In this document: positions 8,152 through 16,097 of the stretch, piece after piece
Numbering within the stretch: position 1 is the first letter of the stretch
Layout: each line of letters opens with the position of its first letter
Source: Coraliomargarita sp. CAG:312
GTDB taxonomy: Bacteria; Verrucomicrobiota; Verrucomicrobiia; Opitutales; Intestinicryptomonadaceae
Reading direction: 5' to 3'
Assembly: GCA_000438015.1 (NCBI GenBank)
Contig: FR901619.1
Location: forward strand, 7,528 to 29,552
Length of the DNA stretch: 22,025 nucleotides
Program-made: the position numbers and the translations under genes
Notes under the pieces: model-generated
Told to the model about the DNA's origin: nothing
Database searches by the model: none
Seen by the model: only the letters and a program-made list of their open reading frames with translations

Positions 8152-9282
8152 TTATATGCGCAGCGGCATAACCACGCAGAGGAAATTGTCGAGCGTCTTG
8201 AAAACGCCAGGACTCATTTCGTCTTTAAATTCAAAAAATATCTCGTCTTTAGTAAGGTTGCTAAGCGGACTGAGCAGAAATTCCGGATTGAACCCTATTT
8301 GAACTTCCGGTCCGTCGTACTCAACTTCAATAGGCTCCTTGGCCTCACCAAAATCGGAGCTTTGTCCGGATATTTCTAGGCAGTTGTCGAAAATCTTCAA
8401 GCGCACGGAATTTTGCTTGTCTGTGGTCATAAGAGCCACACGGCGCACAGTTTCAAGCATTAATTCGCGCTCAACCTTTATTCTGTGCTCCGTTTCCTTG
8501 GGTATCACCTGCTTATAGTTGGGATAGCTGCCCTCCACGATTTTGGAAACAAGATAAATGGAACCGGTTAAGCCGTTGCCTGACGATTCTTCTCCAACCT
8601 CAATATCGAAAGCCACTTGGCGGTCGTTAAAACTTATTTTTACATTCTTGCCCTGCGTGAGCAGTTTCTCAAGTTCAGACACGGTTTTAGCGGGAAGGAT
8701 TATGCTGCCTTCGTCCTCGCGGTCTATTTTCATATCCCGCGAAATCAGTGCGAGCCTTCTGCCGTCCGTAGCTACCAAGGTAAGTTTGCCTTCCGAAAAA
8801 TTAAAGAACACGCTGTTAAGAATATAGCGGTTTTCGTCCGAACTCTGGGCGTACGAGACAGAGCGCAGCATATTTAGCAGCTCTTGCGGCCCAAGTTCGT
8901 AATTATGCTGGTCCACAAAACTTGGAAGCGGCGGGAAATCCTCCGCCTTTAAGCCGTTAAAACGCTGGAAATCTGAACGGCCGGAACGGATTCTGGCAAC
9001 TTGGCCGTCTCCGCTTTCAAGAGTTATCTCTTGTTGGGGCATGGAATTTACAATAGCCGCAAGTTTTTTTACAGGCAGGGTAATTTCCCCGGGTTTTTCT
9101 ACTTCAGCCTTTATTGAACACCTAATTCCCAAGTCGAGATTTGTGGTCGTAAGCACGACCGTATCGCCTTCCGCCTTTATCAGCACATTATTTAACACCG
9201 GCATCGACGGCTTTGAACTGACGACATTTGTTACTTGGCGCAAACCCGTTGCAAAATGTTCCTTATTGATTTTGAACTTCAT
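8152..9282 (-). CDS. dnaN: DNA polymerase III beta subunit (sliding clamp)
   Basis: Ring-forming processivity clamp that tethers DNA polymerase III to the template. It has 376 residues, typical of bacterial clamps, with three similar domains. It starts MKFKINKEHF, and conserved pieces include SSKPSMPVLNNVL, LTTTNLDLGI, FPPLP, SVSYAQSSDENRYILNSV, LVATDGRRLAL, and the C-terminal clamp end VVMPLRI that forms the partner-binding pocket. The ATG at 9282 has a Shine-Dalgarno-like GAGAGAAG at 9287-9294. A perfect TATAAT lies on the - strand at 9298-9303 but has no good -35, and it would start transcription inside that ribosome site, so it may be accidental. dnaA and recF are not adjacent; hisI lies upstream and an unknown membrane protein downstream. 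Confidence 0.98.
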   Translation of the reverse strand: MKFKINKEHFATGLRQVTNVVSSKPSMPVLNNVLIKAEGDTVVLTTTNLDLGIRCSIKAEVEKPGEITLPVKKLAAIVNSMPQQEITLESGDGQVARIRSGRSDFQRFNGLKAEDFPPLPSFVDQHNYELGPQELLNMLRSVSYAQSSDENRYILNSVFFNFSEGKLTLVATDGRRLALISRDMKIDREDEGSIILPAKTVSELEKLLTQGKNVKISFNDRQVAFDIEVGEESSGNGLTGSIYLVSKIVEGSYPNYKQVIPKETEHRIKVERELMLETVRRVALMTTDKQNSVRLKIFDNCLEISGQSSDFGEAKEPIEVEYDGPEVQIGFNPEFLLSPLSNLTKDEIFFEFKDEMSPGVFKTLDNFLCVVMPLRI

Positions 9283-9466
9283 AGAACTTCTCTCGTTATT
9301 ATAGTTGTACCAATTCCGGTTTTACAGGCGGAATCTTAAAAAGGTGCGTAAAATTTATTCGCACATCGCAAAAAAATCCAGTCAAATTTTCAATATTTGA
9401 AAGATATTTGACCAAGAAACGCCCGAAACTTACAGGAAATAAAAAACGCTTTTCTAGGAGACGATT

Positions 9467-9898
9467 TTATTCTTGCCCATCCAAGAACTCCAATCCGGTT
9501 ATTTTCCCGTCAGAGTATTTTATGCGGCGATAATAGCATCCATAGCGCGGATTTCCGCTCTTGTCCTTGGTGTGGCATGAACCTTTGCCCTTGAGGCGGA
9601 CTTTGTATACTATTGAATTTTGTTCGCAATTGACTAGAATATCGACAATCTCGAGATAATCGCCGCTAGTCTTGCCTTTAATCCAAAGCTCGTTGCGCGA
9701 AGTGCTCCAGAAAGTTGCCATTCCTTCTTTTACGGCCGTTTCCAAAGCCAGCTTGTTTACGTACCCGACTATTAATACGTCGCCAGTATCTGCACATTGG
9801 GCTATCGCGGGAATTACGTCCTCTGAACAAGCCGCGACTTTCTTGAGCTTTGTAAAATCGAGGCTCAAATTTAGACCTTCTTCTATTTCTTTACTCAT
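9467..9898 (-). CDS. hisI: Phosphoribosyl-AMP cyclohydrolase (HisI), variant subfamily
   Basis: Opens the adenine ring of phosphoribosyl-AMP in the third step of histidine synthesis; cytosolic zinc enzyme. It has 143 residues, slightly longer than stand-alone HisI because of an insert near the C-terminus. The core motif FWSTSRNELWIKGKTSGD (63-80) is nearly canonical. Zinc-type cysteines are present: Cys91, Cys108 in SCHT and Cys121 in GCYYR. The spacing between the last two is longer than usual (13 residues, SGNPRYG between). The normally Asp-rich DCDxD metal motif reads NCEQN (90-94). No HisE domain is fused and no other his gene is adjacent. It is divergent from the aldo/keto reductase with a 123-base gap, and 184 bases separate it from dnaN downstream. 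Confidence 0.88.
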   Translation of the reverse strand: MSKEIEEGLNLSLDFTKLKKVAACSEDVIPAIAQCADTGDVLIVGYVNKLALETAVKEGMATFWSTSRNELWIKGKTSGDYLEIVDILVNCEQNSIVYKVRLKGKGSCHTKDKSGNPRYGCYYRRIKYSDGKITGLEFLDGQE

Positions 9899-10021
9899 AA
9901 TTTCTCAATACTCTGCCCTTTCCCGCCCTTTTTTCAAACACTTTTTACGAATTAGGCTTTTTTTATTAAAGGCTTGATTGCGCTCCGCAGTTTTGAGATT
10001 TTAAATAAAAACGCAAACCTT

Positions 10022-11002
10022 ATGTATCAACCCAATAAAGATAGATACGAAAATATGCCCTACCGCAACGCGGGTTCCAGCGGCCTAAAACTTCCTGAAA
10101 TCCAACTTGGAATGTGGCATAATTTTTCGGCGGATTCAGACATGCAAAATTGTCGAAATATGCTTTTTACAGCTTTCGACTGCGGAATAACCCTTTTTGA
10201 CCTCGCAAACAATTACAGCAACTCCACGGCGGAAAATGTCGTTGGCGAAATAATCCGAAAACATTTGGCAAATTACCGCGACGAGCTGCTTGTCACATCA
10301 AAAGCCGGATATATTGCCTGGGAAGGCCCTTACGGGACTTGGGGCTCGAAAAAATCCGTAATAGCCAGCCTAGACAGAAGCCTAAAGAAAACCGGCCTGG
10401 AATACTTCGATATTTTCTATTCGCACAGATACGATCCCGACACTCCTCTGGAAGAAACAATAGGCGCGCTCGCGCTTGCCGTCCAGCAGGGGAAAGCGCT
10501 ATACTTGGGAATATCAAACTATCCCGCCGCTGCCGCAGCTCGCGCAAAGGCCATAGCCGACGATTTCCGCGTTCCGATGGTTGTAAACCAATTGCGCTAC
10601 AACATATTCGACCGCCGCATAGAAAACGATTCCGTCCAGGATATGTCCGACCTAGGAATCGTATGCTTTAGCCCTCTGGAGCAAGGATTGCTCTCGGAGC
10701 GCTATATAAACGAAATACCATCGGGTTCGCGCGCGGCGAATCCAGATTACCCATGGCTGGATCCCGAGCGCGTAGAGGCCAAGATAAAAAAAGTGCGCGC
10801 GCTTAACGAATTGGCGCGCGAACGCGGCCAGACACTTCCGCAAATGGCAATTCAATGGCTGCTTACGCGCAAAAATGTATGCTCGGTGCTGATTGGCGCA
10901 AGCAATCCAAATCAAATCTCAAACTGCGCCGAAGCCGTAAAGAAGCCGCCACTTTCGGATGCAGAACTAAAACGCATCGACGATATTGCGCTAAAGAGTT
11001 GA
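10022..11002 (+). CDS. Aldo/keto reductase, YghZ (glyceraldehyde-3-phosphate reductase) type
   Basis: NADPH-dependent (beta/alpha)8 carbonyl reductase. The opening NKDRYENMPYRNAGSSGLKL and WHNF resemble E. coli YghZ, whose reported activity is on L-glyceraldehyde 3-phosphate and methylglyoxal. An in-frame TTG at 9974 adds 16 residues, but the ATG at 10022 aligns with the YghZ start, so I choose it; neither has a Shine-Dalgarno. The catalytic tetrad is intact: Asp60 and Tyr65 (FDLANNY), Lys94 (TSKAGY) and His135 (YSHR). The NADPH-binding end has LIGASNPNQISNC. Length is 326 residues, slightly shorter than YghZ at about 346. A small membrane protein gene follows after 2 bases. The likely role is aldehyde detoxification; beta-subunits of voltage-gated K+ channels share the fold but are less similar here. 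Confidence 0.92.
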   Translation: MYQPNKDRYENMPYRNAGSSGLKLPEIQLGMWHNFSADSDMQNCRNMLFTAFDCGITLFDLANNYSNSTAENVVGEIIRKHLANYRDELLVTSKAGYIAWEGPYGTWGSKKSVIASLDRSLKKTGLEYFDIFYSHRYDPDTPLEETIGALALAVQQGKALYLGISNYPAAAAARAKAIADDFRVPMVVNQLRYNIFDRRIENDSVQDMSDLGIVCFSPLEQGLLSERYINEIPSGSRAANPDYPWLDPERVEAKIKKVRALNELARERGQTLPQMAIQWLLTRKNVCSVLIGASNPNQISNCAEAVKKPPLSDAELKRIDDIALKS

Positions 11003-11004
11003 CC

Positions 11005-11226
11005 ATGTTTTTAAGACGCCGCAAAAGTAGTATCGTTGTCGCAAAATCCGTGCGCTCGAAAGACCCGCTGCACGAATTTAAGAAAGCTTCAAGAAAAGAA
11101 TTCAGCCGCTACGACATCCCCGGAGAGGTATGGAAATCCGTCCGGCGGCTTCTCTATGTAGCCATAGCTTTGGCGCTTTTCTGGTTCCTAAGGGAATGCT
11201 ACCTTTCTTGGAACATATTCCAATAA
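11005..11226 (+). CDS. Small single-pass membrane protein, unknown function
   Basis: A 73-residue product I do not recognise. The frame is open further upstream, but the ATG at 11005 sits 2 bases after the aldo/keto reductase stop, which favours that start by translational coupling. The N-terminus is strongly basic (MFLRRRKSS), a charged helix-like stretch follows (about 15-47), and then one hydrophobic segment (about 49-62, LLYVAIALALFWFL) before a short tail. Positive residues before the helix predict the N-terminus inside. It may be a tail-anchored membrane protein. A competing - strand frame (11102-11326) overlaps it. Coding is supported by the tight coupling and sensible topology only. 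Confidence 0.55.
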   Translation: MFLRRRKSSIVVAKSVRSKDPLHEFKKASRKEFSRYDIPGEVWKSVRRLLYVAIALALFWFLRECYLSWNIFQ

Positions 11227-11335
11227 AATGCTGGTAAATCTTGGGAGGCAGAACAAGCAAGTCCACGTATTCCCTTCCCGACTCTAAACTTGCAACCCGC
11301 GCGACAACAAAAGCTTTTGCCTCCATTGGGAAACA

Positions 11336-12448
11336 TCAGCTTCTAAGCAAAAGCTCCATCATTTCCCTATCCAGCTTCATGCCCTTGTAGTTTTCGTAGA
11401 CGACATCTTTTCGCTTGCTGTCGAAGACCCCGAAAGTACCCTTGAGATTCCAAAGCGCCCAGCCCCAACCCCGCTCTTTATAAATTGACAACTGGTCTGA
11501 TAAATACGCCAACGCAATCTTGTGCGGAAGTTTGCAATATGCCCCGAATTCTCCGGCGTGGATTTTTCCGCCGTCTTTGGCATATTCCGCCCATCCCTTG
11601 TCGTACCTTTCGGACAAGACTTGCTTATCGATTATCCTATCTCCTTTTTTGAAAGGCCAAGACAGCTTATCCGCGGGATACTTATCAAAGTTTATCCATT
11701 TCTTAAGCCACGACGCCTGGTATTGGGATATTTCATTCGGATAATATCCGTGGGCGCTCTGCACAATGCCGTCTATATCCTCAACTCCCCTCAGAGCTCT
11801 TTCGCCGAAATTTTCACCGTCGATAAATATGAGCCTCGACGGATCCTCGGATCGGATTGCCTCGGTTAATACCCTTACAACCCTTATGTAGTTTTGAGTA
11901 GGAACCTTTGGGGGTTCATTTACTAGATTAAAGCTTAAGCGCGCGTTGTCGATGCCCTTATAGCGTTGTGCGAAATGCCTCCAATGAAACGCGCATGCCT
12001 CTAAAGGCTCCAAATCCAAAAATAGATTTTTCGGCAGCTCCTTGCCCTCCCAACGATTGATACAGTACCCGGGAGCCCGGTGGAAATTCAAGTTGACATG
12101 CAGGCCGTATTTGCCGCCAAGCTCTACGCATTTGTCTATGCGCTCCAGAGCTTTTTCGTCTATTTTAAACCAGTTCTCCTCGGAACTCCAGCACCAGTAA
12201 GAAAGAGGAATCCTTGCAAAGTTGAAACCGAACTCCCGTATAGTCTCAAAATCCTTCTCTTCAAAATCTGACGCCCAAGTGTGGACAAACATATTGAGCA
12301 GATTAAAACCCCGATAAAGGGGAATATCTACCTCTTTCGGCTTCTTCCGTTGCGTTTCCGCCGCTTTAAGCCTGCCGCCCAACGCCATGAAAGCAGCAGC
12401 CGCAACTGTTTTCTTTAAGAAATCGCGCCTTTGTGTTTTTGCTTCCAT
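11336..12448 (-). CDS. Glycoside hydrolase family 5 (cellulase-like), Tat-exported
   Basis: Retaining endo-acting glycosidase of clan GH-A, probably acting on a beta-glucan or beta-mannan outside the cytoplasm. The N-terminus has a twin-arginine signal: QRRDFLKK at residues 6-13, a hydrophobic stretch AAAAFMALGG, then cleavage probably near LKA-A (28-30). The (beta/alpha)8 domain spans about 45-370. The acid/base is Glu178 in FNLVNEPP, the nucleophile is Glu300 in IHAGEFGAY. His233 and Tyr235 in AHGYYP and Trp333 in ALWNLKG are typical active-site residues. No carbohydrate-binding module is attached. It lies 43 bases downstream of the PEP-CTERM gene on the same strand, so the two are likely co-transcribed. 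The GH5 subfamily and the exact substrate cannot be told from what I can see. Confidence 0.9.
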   Translation of the reverse strand: MEAKTQRRDFLKKTVAAAAFMALGGRLKAAETQRKKPKEVDIPLYRGFNLLNMFVHTWASDFEEKDFETIREFGFNFARIPLSYWCWSSEENWFKIDEKALERIDKCVELGGKYGLHVNLNFHRAPGYCINRWEGKELPKNLFLDLEPLEACAFHWRHFAQRYKGIDNARLSFNLVNEPPKVPTQNYIRVVRVLTEAIRSEDPSRLIFIDGENFGERALRGVEDIDGIVQSAHGYYPNEISQYQASWLKKWINFDKYPADKLSWPFKKGDRIIDKQVLSERYDKGWAEYAKDGGKIHAGEFGAYCKLPHKIALAYLSDQLSIYKERGWGWALWNLKGTFGVFDSKRKDVVYENYKGMKLDREMMELLLRS

Positions 12449-12491
12449 AACAAACGTCTTATCCTGGGAATAAAAAACTAAAACTCACTTA

Positions 12492-14072
12492 TTATCGACG
12501 GCGCCTGCGAAGCAGAGACGCCGCAAGAGCCACAGCCCCCATAATAGCGGCATATGTCGAAGCCTCCGGAACTGCGGAAGACGTGTTTATAAAATATCCA
12601 TTCTCATCCAACTTATTCTTTACAAGGTATGCGTCCAAATAAGTGTCGCTATCTTCCGCTGTCGAGAACTGGATATTGCTTGTTTTATATACTTCGTATG
12701 AATCGTCCTCAAATATAAGTTGCGTATTTACAGTTTCTATGTTCGCTAATTGAACCGTCCAATCGGTGAGCGCCTGAAGCTTCAAATAGACATGGTCTTC
12801 GGCTAGTTCCGAATAATCTGCGCCTTCAAGGGAGAGCTTTCCAATATTTACCAAATGCCCGTTGGCAGCTATGGTAAGAACGGAATCCGCCTGCAAAGTG
12901 TTAGCGACATCAGCATTGGCTTGGAAGAATTCGATTTCCCCGAAAGAGTTGTCGGCATTCAAAGTGAACTTTACGCTTGAGGCGGCCTTCTCTCCTGACG
13001 CATTGACAAGGCCTATGGCAAAAGACGACTCCGCTTGGCTAAACGATGAAACAGTAAAGGGATTGGACGTGTTGAAAACCACCGACGTGTCGCCAATAGA
13101 TCCGCCGGAAGCGTTGGCGGAGTATCCTCCAAATAGAATCGTGTTGTTTGAATACAGCGATTTGGCAGCAGAATTTATCGTCAAAGCCGTGTTTCGAACC
13201 TGGAAATAGTATTTTGAATAGCTCATAACCTTTATGGTTCCGGTTGAACCTATCGTCCATTTGCCGTCCCATCTATTATTGTCGTCGCATCCAAGCCGCA
13301 ACGAATACCTTTCCGAATTCTCGGCTCCGCTGTCAACAATCAAGCTGCCGTCCACGGTTCCTATTCTTCCGTACATTCCAGTAGCCCAGGAATAGTTTGG
13401 ATTTTTTTGTATGTTTAAAGTCCCGCCTGCGTTGACGTTTATATTGCATTGCGCCCAGCCTTTTACATTGTAAACGTTCATAGAACCGTTTACATTCAAA
13501 ACGGAATTGGCAAACATGTCTATGGTTTGATTGCCGTTCCACGTGCCGTTGACATCCATAGTCGCGTTGCTTAGCTGCAAAGACAAATTCGTAGGGCCGT
13601 CATTAACGACGTCTGCATTAAAAATATATTTGCCGTATGAAATATACGAGCTTTGCGGCAAAGAAATGTTTAGGGTCCCGGCCCCGCTGAAAGTGAGGAT
13701 GGTTTTCCAATTGTCGCCGCTTGGCGCGGGATTGTCCGCGCCCTTTATGGCGGGGCTTATCCCCCCGATATTAAACGATACTCCTTGGTTTATGACGATA
13801 GAAGCATTGTTCGTATAACCATCGTCGTCATGCAAAAGAATCTGTTTCGCACTTGCATTTGAATCAACAACCAATTCCAAACCGCCTTGGGTAAAGTTCA
13901 GCGTATCTACGGCACTTCCCGGATAGCTTCCGCCCCATGTTGACGATTCGCTCCAATTGCCCGAAGAAGAAACAGTGGCGTCGGCGGCCGTTAAGTCAAC
14001 ACTGCCAAATGCCAATATATTCGATGCTAAAAATATTTTTATAATGTTTTTCATAATATTTGCGACTCTCAT
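12492..14072 (-). CDS. PEP-CTERM-sorted surface protein with beta-repeat (autotransporter-associated type) body
   Basis: Exported surface or matrix protein. The N-terminus has a signal peptide with two candidate starts: ATG 14072 (526 residues) or ATG 14054, which begins MKNIIKIFLASNILAFGS and looks more like a normal signal; cleavage is probably near LTAA-D. The body is rich in Ser, Asn, Gly and Thr with repeating short strands (GTLNISLP, GTLNIQ, GSLIVDSG, STGTIKV), as in autotransporter-associated beta-helix proteins. It opens with a SGNWSESSTWGG segment typical of these. The last 26 residues (501-526) are a PEP-CTERM tail: VPEAS (VPEPS in most), a hydrophobic helix AAIMGAVALAASLL, and five Arg. 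Such tails are cut by exosortase, which is not in this window. A promoter candidate lies just upstream. Confidence 0.85.
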   Translation of the reverse strand: MRVANIMKNIIKIFLASNILAFGSVDLTAADATVSSSGNWSESSTWGGSYPGSAVDTLNFTQGGLELVVDSNASAKQILLHDDDGYTNNASIVINQGVSFNIGGISPAIKGADNPAPSGDNWKTILTFSGAGTLNISLPQSSYISYGKYIFNADVVNDGPTNLSLQLSNATMDVNGTWNGNQTIDMFANSVLNVNGSMNVYNVKGWAQCNINVNAGGTLNIQKNPNYSWATGMYGRIGTVDGSLIVDSGAENSERYSLRLGCDDNNRWDGKWTIGSTGTIKVMSYSKYYFQVRNTALTINSAAKSLYSNNTILFGGYSANASGGSIGDTSVVFNTSNPFTVSSFSQAESSFAIGLVNASGEKAASSVKFTLNADNSFGEIEFFQANADVANTLQADSVLTIAANGHLVNIGKLSLEGADYSELAEDHVYLKLQALTDWTVQLANIETVNTQLIFEDDSYEVYKTSNIQFSTAEDSDTYLDAYLVKNKLDENGYFINTSSAVPEASTYAAIMGAVALAASLLRRRRR

Positions 14073-14095
14073 GTTATCCCGTTATTTCACGTTGG

Positions 14096-14124
14096 ATTTT
14101 ACAGGATACCGAAACTTTCTTCAA
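14096..14124 (-). promoter_or_regulatory. Candidate sigma-70 promoter for the PEP-CTERM gene
   Basis: On the - strand, TTGAAG (14119-14124) and TAAAAT (14096-14101) are exactly 17 bases apart, giving 4 of 6 and 5 of 6 consensus matches. Transcription would start near 14089, upstream of both start candidates. It lies in the 132-base gap after the AraC-type regulator gene, consistent with separate control of the PEP-CTERM and GH5 genes. Confidence 0.45.
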
Positions 14125-14204
14125 TCAATATAAAAAACATCTTTTGAAAAAAAATAACATTACCATAAGCCAACGCAAAAGGACTCGCCAGACGCAGAAA
14201 AAAA

Positions 14205-15113
14205 TCACGCAAGTTTTCGCGGAGAACATCCAAAATAAGCTTTAAATGCCTTCGAAAATGAGTATGCGTCCGAATAGCCTGTTTTCTGGGAGATTCTCGA
14301 CAGGGAATATTCTCCCGTAAGCCATAGTTCTCGCCCTAAGATCATCCTGCATTGGTGCAAATATTTAGAAAAAGATTTTGAATATTTGCGCATACAAATC
14401 GAGTTAACCTCGTATTCGGTTATTCCAATTTCTGCAGCAAGCATGGATAAATTCCATTTAACGGACAAGTCTGATTTTACTTTTACCATGCATTTTTCAA
14501 ACTCTGAAAATATTATCGAATCTGCCGCGCCAGACAAGTCTTTGCGCAAGTATTCCGCCATTATACCCCCGTATAAATCCAAAAGGCCGGCTGCCGTATC
14601 CGGCGAATACAAATCGTCAAGAAAAAATTCAACCACTGCGGAAAACTTTTTTAAAACCGCCGATTTCTTGCAGAAAGCTTTTTCGCCCGTAAAAGGCTTC
14701 CATCTTGGAGAATTTTCGAGGTGAAACCAAAAAAGATTCCAGTCTCCGTTTGCGCACGATAGGCTATAAGACACTCCCGCAGGAGCAACAAACACATCTC
14801 CTTTGCTCAGCTTTCTCTTTTTTCCGTCGCACGTTAATATCGCCGAGCCTCCAAGCGTATATAAAACAACGTGGAAATCGGCCCCTCCGCGCAGCTGGTA
14901 ATATCCCTTTTTGTGAAGCGCAACGGCGGCATATAGTATTCCGTGCCGGCACAAATAATCTATGGAGCAATCCGGAGGGCAACTTACTAGATTTTTGTTT
15001 CTATTGATTTGGGCTACGTCTACAAAAGGTTTAGAAAAATAGACTTCGCGGCTTAAATTAGGCCAAAACTGAAGTTCGGTGTCGGTCTTTTTTTCGTAAA
15101 CGTACTTGGCCAT
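14205..15113 (-). CDS. AraC/XylS-family transcriptional regulator
   Basis: Probable ligand-responsive activator of the two downstream genes. It has 302 residues. The N-terminal cupin-like domain (about 60-125) includes a strand pattern ending SKGDVFVAPAGVSYSL, as in sugar-sensing AraC regulators. A helical linker follows. The C-terminal DNA-binding domain holds two helix-turn-helix units: about 221-245 (LSMLAAEIGITEYEVNSICM) and 270-302 (the ISQKTGYSDAYSFSKAFKAY signature and SPRKLA end). The gene stops 132 bases before the PEP-CTERM gene on the same strand. No good ribosome binding site precedes the ATG at 15113, and its leader on the - strand is strongly pyrimidine-rich. The effector is unknown; an oligosaccharide is a reasonable guess from the GH5 neighbour. 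Confidence 0.88.
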   Translation of the reverse strand: MAKYVYEKKTDTELQFWPNLSREVYFSKPFVDVAQINRNKNLVSCPPDCSIDYLCRHGILYAAVALHKKGYYQLRGGADFHVVLYTLGGSAILTCDGKKRKLSKGDVFVAPAGVSYSLSCANGDWNLFWFHLENSPRWKPFTGEKAFCKKSAVLKKFSAVVEFFLDDLYSPDTAAGLLDLYGGIMAEYLRKDLSGAADSIIFSEFEKCMVKVKSDLSVKWNLSMLAAEIGITEYEVNSICMRKYSKSFSKYLHQCRMILGRELWLTGEYSLSRISQKTGYSDAYSFSKAFKAYFGCSPRKLA

Positions 15114-15272
15114 TGGATAGAGTTTATAAATAAGAAAATTCGGAATGAGATAGAGGATATGCGAAAATTAAGGGGTTAAATATGGAAGTATTCTGGGATT
15201 TTTTGCTGCTGGAAGGAAAAGACGGATTAAAAGGTAAAATAAAAAGAATATGGAAATGAAATAGAAAAAGGA

Positions 15273-15286
15273 TTTTTTTGGGGGGG
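15273..15286. repeat. Homopolymer pair T7G7
   Basis: Seven T (15273-15279) followed directly by seven G (15280-15286), then AGAA. It lies about 160 bases upstream of the AraC-type start codon. Such tracts are prone to slipped-strand length change. Confidence 0.7.
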
Positions 15287-15589
15287 AGAAATAAGCAAAG
15301 CGGAGAAAACAAACACTATAGAACAAAATTTACGGAATGTTTAAGAAATATCAATACTTTTTTACCCGCCTTACATTTATTATTTTCTCCTCTCCGAGCC
15401 CTAACCTTCCTCTTCTCTATATTCATTCTTCTCTTATCCATTCCCGCCCACTATCCTAACATCAATAATGCGCCCGTAAAGTTGTTCCCCAGCATTTCCT
15501 TTCCGCCAACCGATTTAAATACTGAAAATCTCTTTTCTTTTGTTTCCAATTTTTCCCATCCAATTTTATTCTTAAAAAACGAGCCTTCT

Positions 15590-15604
15590 CCCCCCCCTTT
15601 TTTT
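15590..15604. repeat. Homopolymer pair C8T7
   Basis: Eight C (15590-15597) followed by seven T (15598-15604). Its complement reads A7G8 then AGAA, echoing the G7-AGAA at 15280-15290 in the opposite orientation. Confidence 0.7.
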
Positions 15605-16097
15605 ATACCCCTGCTCCCTATTTGCCCTTTCTATTATTCATTTCCGTTTCATTTTTTCCCCTTTATATCCATACTTATTCTCTTCCCATATTTCTCGCCC
15701 GCCCCATATATTACGAAGTAATTTGCTTATCGCACATTATTTCTATGCCACTTAGTTCCACATATCTTCCTCCTAAATCTTAAAAAGTTTACCTTATTTT
15801 TATTCCATCGCCCAAGTTTTCGCAGACCTGTTAATACAAATCTGTTTACTCTACATGCAGCGCATTATACACATCGGCCGGAAAACAAAATATTTTTCCC
15901 GGCGGAAATAAATGCAGCAAAAATAGCCGCTGCCGAACGCACATTTTAAGCAGTCTTTACAAGCGCCTAATCTTAAACTCCTTATATGATATTATTAAAA
16001 TATAAAAAAGAAGCATTTTGCCAGATAAATACCGCGCGACAAACAAGACGCAAAACAGGACAATAAACGCCCTTTTAAATGGCATTCAATTGTACTT

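Noticed and set aside
9298..9303. Perfect TATAAT on the - strand before dnaN
   Set aside because: No matching -35, and the implied transcript start would cut into the dnaN ribosome binding site.
9974..10021. 16-residue N-terminal extension of the aldo/keto reductase from a TTG
   Set aside because: The ATG at 10022 aligns with the start of YghZ-type proteins, and the extension has no conserved content.
11102..11326. - strand open frame beginning MEAKAFVVARVASLESGREY
   Set aside because: The first half looks protein-like, but it overlaps the better supported small membrane protein on the + strand, has no recognisable domain, and ends in low-quality sequence antisense to that gene.
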